Source of the DNA: Polyporus tsugae
Lineage: Eukaryota; Basidiomycota; Agaricomycetes; Polyporales; Polyporaceae
Assembly: GCA_024305745.1 (NCBI GenBank)
Contig: JAHRBS010000002.1
Span: 1,736,001 to 1,800,000, forward strand
DNA: 64,000 bases
Direction: 5' to 3'
Of the stretch, positions 10,165 through 24,136 are shown piece by piece. Made by a program: the position numbers and the translations under genes. How positions within the stretch are numbered: position 1 is the stretch's first letter; every line of letters starts with the position of its first letter. A model generated the notes under the pieces. That model was not told where the DNA came from, searched no databases, and saw only the letters and a list, made by a program, of their open reading frames with translations.

Positions 10165-12296
10165 ATGGCATCCCAGGAGTTGAAGAAGTTCACGCGCGAG
10201 GAGGTCGAGAAGGTATGTCGTCGCTGGCAGTCGTGGGGTGCGAAAACGCGAGATTTACATACCAACGCTTGACAGCACAACACGGAGGACAGTCTGGTAA
10301 GCCCCGCGCGAGAGGGTCCTCGAAACTTGAAGGTTTCCCATGAGGCTCACGGAGACGGCAGTGGATCATCATCGACGGACGGGTGTTCGATGTGACGCGT
10401 TTCAGGAACCTCCACCCTGGAGGACCGACCGTGTTCTTTGACGAGGGAATTCGTGCGTATTCTCCTTCCCTTTCTTTGCCCCGTTCGAAGTAGTTCCTGA
10501 GGCTCGTTTCCCGTTGCGCCCCACACAGCTGGCGGAGATGCGACGGAGGCGTTCTTCGGACTGCACCGCTTCGACGTCCTCGAGAAGCCCCAGTACCAGC
10601 GGCTGCAGATTGGTGTTATCGAGGGAGAGGAGCCCACCATCGAGGGGGGCATCCTGCGGGGCAAAATCAGCCAGGTCCCGTATGCAGAGCCGTCCTGGCT
10701 GGCGGAGGGCTACTACAGCCCCTACTTCAAGGAGGTAAGCTCCGCGCCCCCACTCCGTTTCTGCGTCTACGCCTAGGGCGTTCCAGGGCTTCAACGCTGA
10801 CGTGCGTGTGGTACAGAGCCACCGGAAGCTGCATAAGGCTGTCCGCGAGTTCGTGGATAACTTTGTTTACCCCGATGCTCAGGAGCGCGAGCTGGACGGC
10901 AAGCGCCCCAGCCAGAGCGTTTTGGATAAAATGTCGTAAGTCATCCATCTGTTGTGCGGGGGAGCCCTCTCGACTGATTGCTGTCAAGTGAGGTTGAGCT
11001 GCATGCTATGCGCATGGGTCCCGGCAAGCACCTGAAGGGCCGTACGTTGATGGGCGGTATTGTCAAGCCCGAGGAGGTCAGCATCTTGCGATGTCCGAGC
11101 GACCACAAACTCTTATGGAGCCCATCTGCTTACAGTTTGACTACTTCCACGAGTTCATTATCAACCAAGAAATCGCTCGTTGTGGTGCGCGTGGCTACGG
11201 TGACGGTCTTATGGCGGGGTGCGTCATCGGTCTGCCGCCCGTGCTCAACTTCGGCTCGCCCGAGCTGAAGGCCCGCATCGTGCCGGAGGTTTTGAGCGCG
11301 AAGAAGTTCATCTGTTTGGCGGTGTCTGAGGCGTACGCCGGTTCCGACGTCTTTGGTCTCCAGACGACTGCGACGAAGACTGAGGACGGCAAGCACTGGA
11401 TTATTTCAGGGACGAAGAAGTGGATCACGAACGGAACGTTCGCCGACTAGTAAGTTGTCCTTCGCACACGGGGGATGTTCCTGTGCTGACTCGGTGCAAA
11501 GCTTTACTGTCGGTTGCAAGACCGAGGATGGTTTCACTGTCATCCTCGTCGAGCGTCAGGAGGGTGTGAATACTAAGCCCATCAAGACCTCGTATTCGCC
11601 CACTGCCGGTACGGCCTACATCACTTTCGACAAGGTCAAGGTCCCTGTGGAGAACACGCTCGGAGAGGAGGGCGGAGGCATCTTCGTCATGCTGTCCAAC
11701 TTCAACCACGAGCGATGGGTTATGTGCTGTACATCCGCGCGCAGCCAACGTGCCATCACGGAGGAGTGCATGAAGTGGGTAAACCAGCGCAAGGCGTTCG
11801 GCAAGCCCTTGCATTCGCTTGCGGTTGTGCGGAGCAAGCTCGCGGGCATGATCCAGCGGTCGGAGTCGGTACAGAACTGGCTGGAGAACATTACGTATCA
11901 AATGTGCAATATGGTCAGCTCCTTCCCTGTTCAAGTTTATATGAGGAGTTTGCTCACCGACGGCTGCGGATACAGTCGTATAAGGAACAGGCGTCGAAGC
12001 TTGCCGGTCCCATCGCACTCCTCAAGTCATATAGCACACGATCCGCGCAGCTCACTGCCGCCGACGCTGTCCAGATTTTCGGTGGCCGTGGTATTACCCA
12101 GACCGGTATGGGTCGCTTCGTCGAGCACGTAAGTACCATCCTCAAAGCCCGTATAGACGAAGTCGTTTATGGTGCCGTTATACAGTTCCACCGCACGGTC
12201 ACCTTCGACGCGCTACTCGGTGGTGCAGAAGATGTCCTCTCAGACCTCGGTGTCCGTCAAGCGATGAGGGGGATGCCCAAGAACACCAAGTTGTGA
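10165..12296 (+). CDS. Cytochrome b5-acyl-CoA dehydrogenase fusion protein
   Basis: The protein joins an N-terminal cytochrome b5 heme domain to a flavin acyl-CoA dehydrogenase and would oxidise acyl-CoA at C2-C3. Exon 1 (10165-10212, MASQELKKFTREEVEK) is followed by a 21-bp exon (10276-10296, HNTEDSL) and then by WIIIDGRVFDVTRFRNLHPG, whose HPGG is the first heme ligand. The second ligand lies in FFGLHRFDV. The dehydrogenase part has CLAVSEAYAGSDVFGLQT and TKKWITNGTFADYF (FAD/substrate region), FGKPLHSLAVVR, and near the end IFGGRGITQTGMGRFVEH. The C-terminus is LLGGAEDVLSDLGVRQAM...NTKL. At least eight short introns are needed; the one at 12129-12185 precedes the last exon (FHRTVTFD). This fusion is common in fungi; chain-length preference and location are not evident. 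Confidence 0.88.
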
Positions 12297-12642
12297 TCGG
12301 ACTACGAGCATCCCCTCGCTTTGAATGCTTACCTTCGGAATCTCTGGCACATACCAGCGCTATCGCACTCTGTATCACTAGTATCATGTTTTTATGGCAA
12401 TCCTGTGTCCCGTCGTAGATATACGCATTCGCCTTGTTTTTAATGCAATGCTGTCAAAGTCCCAGTCTATTCGGCGAGTGCGTGTTCTTTGATTAGACGC
12501 CAATCTGAGTGGAGGGCACGAGACAAGATGACAACGCCTTCTGATTCTCCAAGCACGATGACGAAGCCCCACCCAGGAAGAGACTCAGAATGTCCTCGTC
12601 CTCAGCCTGACCTTCGAGGTCTCTTCATAACCTGCTTCTCGC
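12297..12642. other. Short intergenic region
   Basis: This tandem gap lies between the acyl-CoA dehydrogenase stop and the SelO start. It holds the 3' UTR of one and the promoter of the other. No gene or clear motif is seen. Confidence 0.5.
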
Positions 12643-15395
<2,753 letters not shown>

Positions 15396-15569
15396 ATGCG
15401 CACATCACGCCACTTCAGCGCAGCCCTGTTTAGAGTCGGAACTTAACAATTGTCCTATCTAAGTGTGCTCAGTGTCCGTGCCGATGTGCAATTCCGTGGC
15501 TCACGCCCAGGCGTAAAGTACATTTACATTTGATTCCAGTTAGTCGTGACGTACATTTATCCTCTGAGC

Positions 15570-17308
15570 CTAGGTCGCGCTGCCGAAGATCTGGTACCGT
15601 CTGCAGATGCTGGGACCGATCTCGTCGTACTGCGCCTTTGTGTGGCAGAACGAGTAGAACTCAGGCAGGGAGGCCATGAGTGATCCACCAAACCATACGG
15701 CGTAGCTGGAACAGAAGATGAACGTCAATGCGCACGTGACGCCTGAGGGACGTACCGTTGACGCTTGTGGGAGATGACCTCGACCTCAACACCAGACGAC
15801 TGTTCAGGGCAAGATAAGCGGTTTAGTATATACGACCTAAGGAATCGGACGCACCCGAAGGTGGCTGCCGCTCGTCTGCGCGCTGACTTCTAGACGACGA
15901 TCGACGAGTTGCTTCAGGTCGCGCTTCAGACGCTGGCCGAAGTGCTGGAACATCGTGGAGCCACCCGACAGGACGATATTCTAAAGCCATGCCGCATAAC
16001 GTTAGAAGCGGACAAAGTCTGTCATAGGCACACGAACCTTGTAGAGCCCTCGACGGACGTCAATAGGAGACTGCTGGATAACGCCGTCCACGATATCGGG
16101 GAGGGGCGTGAGGAAGTCGGAAGAGTAGATCTCGGGGTTGAAGAAGATCTCGGGGGCAAGGAACCGCTCGTACCCGACGTCGATCTCGTATTTCTGGGCA
16201 AGAAAGCCATCAAAACCCAGAAAACGCACCACATATATATGGCCCATCACATACCCGTCCCGTCACGGTGTGCTCACCCTCGTACCGCGCGAAGAACTTG
16301 TACGGCTCCTGGTCGTACTTCCTGAACTCCTTCACGATGTCCTGGCACACGTAGCTGTACTGCTCCTTGACCTTGCCCGCGACCTTGAGCTGGTCCTCCG
16401 GCGGTACATTCGCCATCTCGCCGCGCTCGCGCATGAGGTTGAGCACGAACTGCGTGATGTCGCGCCCGGCGATGGGGATGTGCTTGATCGCGCTGCCGAT
16501 GACGTACCCCTCCGCGCAGGGGATAACGTGCGTGACACCGTCGCCCGAGTCGATGACAGTGCCGGTGAGGGTGCGGTCCGTGACGCGGTTGGAGGACCAG
16601 GAGGCGGCGAGCGCGAGGACGGCCTGGACGGCGATGTAGAGGCCCTTGATGTTGAAGGATTCGAAGAAGATCTCAGCCGTCTGCTCGCGGTTCTCCGGGG
16701 GGTTCAGTGGGGGCTCGGTCTGCACATACGTTCACGGAGCATGATGTCGGAAGTATGGAACATCGGGGGCGATCAGGCGTCAGACGGTTTCTGCGCGCGC
16801 AGACTGGAGCTATGGGGGAAGAAACGCACCAGGAGGAAGTAGTGGTCCTCGGGCTCCGCACGCAGGTACTTGAAGATCGTCTGTTCCCAATACCTCTCCA
16901 TGTGATCCCAGTTCTCAATCTGGCCGTGGCGGATGGGGTAGTTGACACCATAGCCGGGGGTTTGGGCGTTGGCGAGGGCTTCGTCGCCGATGAAGAAGTC
17001 GAGGTCCTCGACCCCGCGCTTGGACGCGAGATGACCAGGTTTGGAGGGAAGAGTGGGTCCGCGAGAGGCCTGTGTAGCTGGGCCGCGGGTTGCTATCGCG
17101 GTGGGGAAGACACTGCAAGGTGAGGACCTTAGGGTTGACGGACGGTGGTACAGGGTCCGATACACTCACAATGAGGGGTCGGAGTTGCCGGCGAACCTGG
17201 CAGATCTTGAGTCTGAGCAGAAGGAAACTACAAAGAGAGGGTGAATACGTACCCGACCTTGGAAAAACCCGTTCCATTATCGCAAATTATGGGAGCGAGG
17301 AGGGACAT
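15570..17308 (-). CDS. ARP3: Actin-related protein 3 (Arp2/3 complex subunit)
   Basis: Arp3 and Arp2 form the nucleus for branched actin filaments at endocytic patches. The first exon gives [20 protein letters not shown] second small exon gives FAGNSDPS (17167-17195 region), and a third continues [12 protein letters not shown] and ends in [20 protein letters not shown]. The next blocks are [52 protein letters not shown] and [12 protein letters not shown], matching Arp3 rather than actin. The last exons give [17 protein letters not shown], then [17 protein letters not shown] and the end [15 protein letters not shown]. The TAG lies at 15570-15572. The frame is interrupted by about seven short introns, all with plausible GT-AG sites. 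Length is as expected for the family. Confidence 0.92.
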
Positions 17309-17421
17309 GGTCGTGTACGACAAACGTGAATGCGACTCACTTCCAGGCTCTCAGTCCAAAGGCATAGGGAGCGTTCTGCACTATTTGTGTCTGTATATTA
17401 TTCTAACCCACCTGCTCACAT

Positions 17422-17510
17422 GGGTCGGTGGCGTAGTTGGTTATCGCATCTGTCTAACAGTGATTTCATTGGGGCACAGAAGGTCCTCAGTTCGATCCTG
17501 GGCCGACTCA
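17422..17510 (+). tRNA. tRNA-Val(AAC) with a 15-nt intron
   Basis: The acceptor strands GGGTCGG (17422-17428) and CCGACTC (17503-17509) pair at all seven positions with one G-T wobble, and A17510 is the discriminator. The anticodon stem TCTGT/ACAGA brackets loop CTAACA plus C, giving anticodon AAC at 17456-17458. A 15-nt intron (17460-17474) sits after position 37, the usual place in nuclear tRNA genes. The T arm CTCAG-TTCGATC-CTGGG pairs with one wobble. The A box TGGCGTAGTTGG and B box AGTTCGATCC are intact. It lies between two minus-strand genes. Confidence 0.9.
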
Positions 17511-17528
17511 ATATCTCGGAGGAGTAAC

Positions 17529-17544
17529 TATTTTGCACGATTTT
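17529..17544 (+). terminator. Pol III T-run terminators of tRNA-Val
   Basis: TTTT at 17529-17532 and TTTTTT at 17539-17544 follow the tRNA 3' end by 19 and 29 nt, as expected for RNA polymerase III termination. Confidence 0.65.
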
Positions 17545-17640
17545 TTCATGGCCCTGCTGCATGCTAGTTGCCGGACTTTTATTCCGCTGATGAATACAGC
17601 TGCAGCTGGTGAACGGGATTTGCGACATGTGCTTGATACA

Positions 17641-19634
17641 TTAATCAACTCGCAGACTACAGGCTCTGACTAGCGCCAATACCAACGTCTACTCCTGTCG
17701 TACGCTGCTTTGCCTAAGGATCCTCTGTCAGCTGTTCCCTGCCAAGCAAGCCTCGTGAACACCTACCTCCTCGATGAGGTCGACATCGATGGTGGGAAGC
17801 GTCTCCAGTGGCTCGTTGTTCCACGTCGAGACCGTCCAGCGGTTCGGCAGGTTCTCGACATACAAGCAAAAGTCCTCCGGAATGTACTGTCCATGTTCGG
17901 CCTGGAATTCCTGGCGGAGGATTCGCTCCTCTGGATAGCGATAGAAGTTAGTCAGCGTCGCGTTCATACTGGAGTGAAATGGGTAATGAGATTGGGATTA
18001 GAGTCGTACCTTCGGTCATGGCGTCCAGCTGCGCGGTCATCGTCGTGAGGATGCGCTGGGCGGCCTCACGGTACCGGAGGCGACGCGCGAACTCGAGGAC
18101 GAGCTTGCTATACGCGTATTGGTAGGAGGTGTACTTGTGGTGCAGCTCCTCGAGTGGCTGGAGTTGGGCGTGCAGGTAGGAGAGGTGCTCGATGCTCTCG
18201 TTCTGCGGCCGTCGTATTCTCATCAGCAGGGCGACGAGCAGGGCATGGAAGGTGAAAGAGCCACACCTCGACGGTCTGCTGGCGCTCGAGCATTTCCGTC
18301 ATGATATCGCCGAGCTCGTCGAGGTCGGTGAGAGTTCGTCGGTGGACCTCCAACTGCTCCTGTGTCGCGGCCTTTGCGACCAGCAGTTGTTCGCTGACAC
18401 AGTAAACATTAACGTGACAGGTAGACGAAGACATAGAAAGTCCACTGACTGGTATCCGTCAATGGACTTGACACCTTCCTCCAGCTCGGCGATGATGATG
18501 GGTAACGCTTCAGCATCCCCATTCATGCCTATAAGAGTGATGAATGAGTAACATGCATTTGGGAAAGAAAATAGCCGCAGCACCTTGGATGTCTTCCTCA
18601 CCGAACTCTTCGCCAGCTTCGAAGTCGTGCAACGCATTGGACATATTGTCATAATGATGTGCCAGAGACTCTAGCTGTTCTGCCATCTTGCCCGATGTCG
18701 CTTCCTGGGAAGCGAAGATCGTATCGAAGGATGGCAAGGAAACCTGGACTGGAACCATCTCCTTGATCGCGGCGATTGTCTTGGACAAGGATTCCGGGTA
18801 GTCGGAAGTCGTCGCAAGAATGTCCTGGAATGAAAGGAATATATTGGCCTAAACAAGAGGCGACAGCTGTAGTGATCCAAAGACCCACATCGAGCTCCAG
18901 CCTATCCTTCTCAATCGTATCCAACAAGTCCTCGATCGCCCGCTCGTTCACGAAATCCCGCAGCGTCTTCCACCGACCCCGGTCCTCCCTCCTATTCTTC
19001 TTCTCCTGCTTTCGAACCGTGGGGGAACGGTTGCGGATGGTGCCTGACGGACTTGAGCCCGGTCGCGGGGGAGGGCCGAACGGTGTGCTGTCGTCCTCCA
19101 GGTGGTGCTCGACGTCTCGCTCGTCATCAGAGTTATTCTGGCTCCCGAATGGAGAAGAGTCGGCGGAGACGGTGTGGAAGTCGGGTGGGACGGATTGGGT
19201 GCCGAGAGACTCGAGGACAGCGTCGAGTGCATCGGTGCGTTGGTTGCGGATGCTGTCCCATTCCTACAATGCTTTTAGCAACCTCGGGGACCTTGCACGC
19301 GGAGGAAGCACGTACCGCGACCTGCCGCCCGAGCTCTGTACGCTTCTGCTCTATACATTTTGCGACTTGTGCGGCCAGCTGCGACCGAGGATATGCGCTA
19401 CATTCTCGTCTGCAGAGAACGGATACACACCTTGAGCTGATCAAGTACCGCTTCGGACATCCACCTGACCTGCGCGTCGAGAGCAAGGACATCTACCGCG
19501 GCCTGTGCGGAGGAGGTGGAAAGCGAGCTTGCCCGAGTGCATAGCTGCTCGCCCTGCTGCAGTGCTTTCTTCGCGTGCAGTACGAGGGAAAGGATGTGTG
19601 GTTGCTCAGGGTCGACCGGTGGTGATTGGGACAT
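17641..19634 (-). CDS. ATG17: Autophagy scaffold protein Atg17
   Basis: Atg17 is the coiled-coil scaffold of the Atg1 kinase complex at the pre-autophagosomal site. The ATG at 19632-19634 gives MSQSPPVDPEQPHILSLVLH. Conserved blocks follow: SLSTSSAQAAVDVLALDAQV, WKTLRDFVNERAIEDLLDTI, EQLESLAHHYDNMSNALHDF, LPIIIAELEEGVKSIDGYQ, HRRTLTDLDELGDIMTEMLE and YAYSKLVLEFARRLRYREAA. The family C-terminus is EERILRQEFQAEHGQYIPED, then NRWTVSTWNNE and LPTIDVDLIEE. Residues are strongly helical with heptad-like spacing. About seven introns interrupt it. An insert after the second block is Ser/Pro/Arg-rich. The end is less certain: a last small exon could stop at TGA-like or TAG sites near 17685 or run to TAA at 17641-17643. 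Confidence 0.85.
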
Positions 19635-19943
19635 GTTGGAGGACAAGTACCTTAATTCTACGAAGCAGGGAGAGCTGGTAGGAAAGCTTGGACGGTACTG
19701 CAACGGCAAGAGTCCACCAGGAGTCAAGTCTGGACAAGGACCGCCAGTCTTAGCCAGATGGTCGGCGCAGTGGCGGCGGTACCAGTGTGAGTCTGGGAGG
19801 AACACGGCAGGCGAACAACGCTTGGTGCGGAATATCCCGGGCCGTGCTCGGTCCGGGGGTTTTTGTAGCCAAACTGCGGTGTCCTCACTATGATCGTACT
19901 CAGTGTCTGACGGCGACGCTGTTTCTTCTAAGCCAACAGGTAT

Positions 19944-20459
19944 ATGCGACTTTCGCTTCTGAACTCCTCGGTAGCCGCCCCCAGCCTCTCGGCTAGGATT
20001 ACGACCGTAGTTCGAGCGGTTGGAGTGCCCTCGATTCACAAACTTGAAGCTAGTATTTCCGCATTTCGTAGGGGTTTCCCAGAACATACAAGAGGACCCC
20101 CGACAGATGAGGTGAGTGTAGTTCCCGACGCCTGAAGAACTACTTTCTGAGTCGTGTCCTTCAGAAAGCGACGAGTGACTCGGACCCGTCGGAGGAGGCT
20201 TCCGAACGCACCGGATCAGAGCCGAAAGAGTCCAAGGATCCTGCAGAATGCAAGAAGAAACTAACGGTTGCGGAAAGGGATGCCGAGCTCATGGAGCGGT
20301 GGCGGGAACGACAGGGCTCCTTGGCAAACGCAGAACTCGAAGACGGCCAAGTTGAATCAGGCTACCGCCGAAATGTGGTACGTGGCATTTTTCCTATTTC
20401 CGTTGCTGGTGACCGAGTCTATGCATCCCTAGAAAGCGAATATCTTCCGCTACATATAA
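19944..20459 (+). CDS. Small basidiomycete protein, probably mitochondrial
   Basis: Three exons (19944-20111, 20165-20377, 20433-20459; the first junction is approximate) join in phase. The N-terminus is Arg/Ser/Leu-rich without acids (MRLSLLNSSVAAPSLSARIT), a good mitochondrial presequence. The middle is acidic and charged, followed by LTVAERDAELMERWRERQGS and NAELEDGQ. The last exon supplies only KANIFRYI before TAA. The AERDAEL block and a short FRYI-type end recur, from memory, in small uncharacterised basidiomycete proteins. No enzyme motif is present. It is divergent from Atg17, 309 bp apart. Function is unknown. Confidence 0.6.
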
Positions 20460-21193
20460 CGTGCACAGCATCTCTTGTTTACCCCGACGCCTATCATTAA
20501 AACAGGTACCCACGGCGCCCCTTTCACAATGTCGGAACGCAAGGGATTGTCTTGCACAGCGTTTCAGCGAACATTTCAGCTCAGCCTGCCCCGTTCCGCC
20601 CCTTTCCATCCGTCCATATCAGGCTCTAGGAGGTGGCACGCGACCGACACCGGCTACATACCACCTTGAGAGTGGAGGCGTTTCGCACAGGTCTGGTGGT
20701 TACACCTGTTGGACCGATGTAGAGGATCGTGGTTCGGGCGTTTCCTTTTCCGTTTCCGTGCTTGTGCTAACCGTCAAACTCCTGCATGCATCCAGTCCAC
20801 CATGTTGTTCCGAAGAAACGGGTCAGTCTTCCTGCGGCCTACTATGCCATGGCGGCGTGCACACGCTCTAAACTTTCAAATGCTTGCATAGATGTATACG
20901 ATTCTAAGCAATGACTGACTACATGAACACTTGAGCAGGACATGAAGCGGTGTGGCGCCCCCGGGGGCATGCACTGGCAGTGCTATTATGACCCGAGCCA
21001 GAGGAGGACACGCAGGCTCAGTCACAAGGCGGACAGCATATCCGACATGTCTACCTTCCCGCACCTGTCTAGGGGCACCCTCCGCCTTATGGCTGCGTTG
21101 ACTCCACGGCTGCTTCAACTGCTGAGGCTGAGGTCTACACTGCCTGGCGGTCTTGGGACGGAGATTCTGAAATCTCGACTAAGTCCAGCGAGG
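20460..21193. other. Intergenic region, no supported gene
   Basis: Several plus-strand frames of 60-136 codons exist (20461-20871, 20475-20669), but they overlap in different frames, have no conserved motif and lack a consistent splice pattern. The region is the likely promoter area of the cerato-platanin gene. Confidence 0.45.
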
Positions 21194-21201
21194 TATAAAA
21201 G
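21194..21201 (+). promoter_or_regulatory. TATA box of the cerato-platanin-like gene
   Basis: A perfect TATAAAAG lies 102 bp upstream of the ATG at 21303. This leaves a 70-80 nt 5' UTR that is CA-rich. Such a strong TATA box suggests a highly or conditionally expressed gene. Confidence 0.75.
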
Positions 21202-21302
21202 GCCCGCGATTTCGACGGTAAGACCCCAGCCAACAATCACTCCTCTCACACACACACCAACTCACATATCGCTACCCTACCACACAACTTTCCCTCAGCA
21301 AC

Positions 21303-22012
21303 ATGCAGTTCCTCACCCTCTTCGCTGCTACCATCGCCGCCTTCGCCGCCATCACAGTCGCAGCTCCCGGTCAGCCCGACACGAAGTCCGACTGCGACAA
21401 GTGCGGCGACTACGACCACGACGGCGGCGACCATGGCCACCACGACGACGGCCACCACGGCCACGACGGCGACAACTGGGGCCACGGCGGCGACGACCAC
21501 AACGGGGGCCAGAAGGTCCGCGTGGGCTTTTCCCTCGATCTCAACCCCAACACGCCCCTCAGCTCGCTCTCGTGCTCGGCCACCTTCGCGCAAAAGTTCT
21601 CTCGTGAGTGTTCCCGCCTCTCTGACCAGCGCGACGGCTCCTAACCCCTGTACTCGCATCTACAGAGTTCCACACGCTCGGCGACCTGCCCACCGCTCCC
21701 TTCTACGGCGAGGCCCCCGGTGCCGGTACGTGCCATCCCACTCACCCTTTCAGCTATTATGCACGAAACTTACCGGCCACTTGTCTCGTCCGCGCAGTCG
21801 ACGGCTCGCCGAAGTGCGGCTCGTGCTGGAAACTGCAGTACGACGGCAAGGAGCCGGTCTACATGATCGCGGTCGACAACGCGGCGATGTTCCAGCTCGG
21901 CAAGGCCGGGTTTGAGAAGTTCGCGGGCCAGCAGGGTTTCGCTAAGGGCAGCGTCGACGCCAAGGCGACGGAGGTGTCCGCCGAGTTCTGCCACCTCCCC
22001 AAGAAGTGGTGA
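21303..22012 (+). CDS. Cerato-platanin-like secreted protein with a His/Asp/Gly-rich insert
   Basis: Cerato-platanins are small secreted cysteine-rich proteins with a double-psi beta-barrel, found in fungal walls and culture fluid. Exons are 21303-21603, 21666-21725 and 21798-22012, all in phase. Residues 1-20 form a signal peptide (MQFLTLFAATIAAFAAITVA). The mature part starts APGQPDTKSDCDKCGDYDHD. About 35 residues dominated by His, Asp and Gly (positions about 37-72) follow before the barrel begins at KVRVGFSLDLNPNTPLSSLS. Family marks are CGSCWKLQY, FHTLGDLPTAPFYGEAPGA, a DNAAMFQLGKAGFEKFAG stretch and a final Cys (EFCHLPKKW). The His/Asp-rich insert is not part of typical family members. 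Confidence 0.85.
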
Positions 22013-23352
22013 GGAGTTGGACATTGCCCGATGGACCAGTTGCAGGGTTGTGGACTGCATTGTTATAGTAGGCTTTGTGGTTTTATGGTGTACGCGTTTG
22101 AGTCCTTATTGATTTAGTCAGGTGCCCCCTTTCATAAAACATTGTCGTCGCGTGTGCGTTTTTGAGCAGGCCAGGTGGGTGTATATACTCCATTATCCGC
22201 TCATCAAGACATGGAAATCGATGAGTTAGTCTACAAGACACAACACGTGGGGCACGGGCTTACGGCTCAGAATGGGCCCTCATGCAATTGCGGTGCAGTT
22301 TCTACTGTAGTCCCTGTTTTCGCGGATTACTAGAACGCCGCGTTGTTATCGCAGGTGATATGTTAGAGTCTACTAATTTGAGCCCATTGATCGTAATGGC
22401 CATCCGAATACACACCAACAAATATAACCAAACACTAGTAACACTGACCTTTTGTCAACAGCCTCCCTCGACGTTGCGCTCCGGCGCATGCCACCGAACG
22501 TATCGCATGTTGTACATATTTGTCTGGAACTCTTCGGACGGACTGCAAATTATTTTTCAGGTCAGTTCAAGTTCTCGCGCACACCGGTTACACCGTACAT
22601 ACGACTTAACGCGACTGCTTTGTAGATCCAGATCTTGACGGATGGCTTGAATAACCCATCAATACGAAGCCGAGACAAAAGAGAAGAGGTCACGGTGGAA
22701 CCTTAGAGAGGAAGTGGGGACGGCCAAGACGTGAACACAGCTAGCAGCCCCGAAGATCGCCAGGTTGGAATGTGAGCACGCATTGGGAAGACCGTTGCTA
22801 TGGAGCAGGCACGATTGACCGGTGCTGCGTCGGTGGATAGTCATACTACTGACCAGGATTACTTTGAAGCAGATACTGTCGAGAGTGTGACACGGACCTG
22901 CAAAATGCACATGTTTCAGATACGAGATCGATGGACATTCGAATCTGACATAGACGAGAAAATAGGTTCAACACTGTACGCCTTCACTCCGGACAGGTTC
23001 TCATCGGTGACACGATTCTCCGCAGACTATGTAGCATCATGGCCGCGGGCACCAACAACCTTGAAGGAAGCTTTGCCATCGAGGGGAGTTGCCACAACGA
23101 GATCGCCTTCGATGACGACCATAACCCCGCTCCGATATACACGGCCCCTGCGAAGGTCATACGGCGTCAGCGTCAAGGGTTAGCCTTTGCGCCGAGCCTA
23201 CCGCATCTCTGCGATGATGGGCGTCCGAAACTGCTCCAAGGTGTTCCGGTACCAACGAGCGCGAAAATGCCGTCTACATAAGGGTCGTATGGAAGGAGTC
23301 AGACGCAGTCGCCTCCAACCATCCCCCCAAACTGGCCCACACCAGCCTGCAG
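22013..23352. other. Intergenic region with unconvincing frames
   Basis: A plus-strand frame of 127 codons (22800-23183) and another of 80 codons (23039-23281) overlap in different frames. Neither has a domain I know. They may be a decayed gene or exons of an unrecognised one. 22013-22799 shows nothing beyond AT-richer spacer. Confidence 0.4.
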
Positions 23353-24136
23353 ATGTCCCCTCGAACTGCGACGACCTTCACGCTCTCTCCTGACAATCTG
23401 ACCAACGCGACCATCTACGACGCTGGCGCGAGGGCGCTGTACACGGTCTCGACGCGCCGGCGCCGGTCCGGGACGACGACGTACGTCATGAGCGTGAGCG
23501 GTGCGGCCCTCGCGTCCTTGGAGGAGAGAGACCTCCTTCCGAACAGGGTGATCCTTGGGCAGAACCCACCCATGCCGTTGCGTAACTGGCTACACACGCG
23601 CCTTAGGGACCTCTCTGCGAACGCGTGAGCCGCTTTCCTCGAACCTGCAGTGGCACCTAGGCGTTCCGAGTACTGACGGTCGCTGCAGAAACGTATCATT
23701 TAAGGACAACCTGGGGAGGAAGTACAAGTGGCGGGGGTGCGCACCTGTTTATGGAAGCCTCAGCACGCTCGAGGTATGCATCGAGTCCCGTCCTTCCCAT
23801 ACGGAGCGCACATGGCTTATTCACTTCGACTCTTCCTACGCGCAGCTGTACACCAAAGAAGACGACTACGCCGAGCCCATCGCACGTTTCGACCGTCCTC
23901 AGCGGCGGTTTGAGGCCGGTACGCGAGATGCGCGCGCGGGCAAGGGCGGAGACCCTGAACCTGCGAGACTTGTCTTGGCGGGCCGCGCACTCGAGATCCG
24001 GGACATGGTCGTGATCTCGTTTCTCTTCCTGGAGAGAGCGCGCAGGAAGAACGAGACTCTGGAGAGTCGGAAGAACAGCGCGGAGGCGTGGTCGACGTTG
24101 CCAATGGTCGCTGTCACCTATGGATGGAACAAGTGA
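23353..24136 (+). CDS. DUF6593-like basidiomycete protein
   Basis: The first exon starts MSPRTATTFTLSPDNLTNAT and continues ALYTVSTRRRRSGTTTYVMS. This looks like the N-terminal strand pattern of DUF6593 proteins (a polar residue-rich start, then YTV and a TT-hydrophobic strand). An intron at about 23626-23689 leads to NVSFKDNLGRKYKWRGCAPV. A second intron (gtatgc...cgcgcag, about 23774-23846) is in frame with the surrounding coding sequence, so it could also be read through; I favour splicing because the flanking residues then read LE-LYTKEDDYAEPIARFD. The C-terminus ends VAVTYGWNK at TGA 24134-24136. Function of the family is unknown; these genes are often expanded in mushrooms. Confidence 0.6.
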
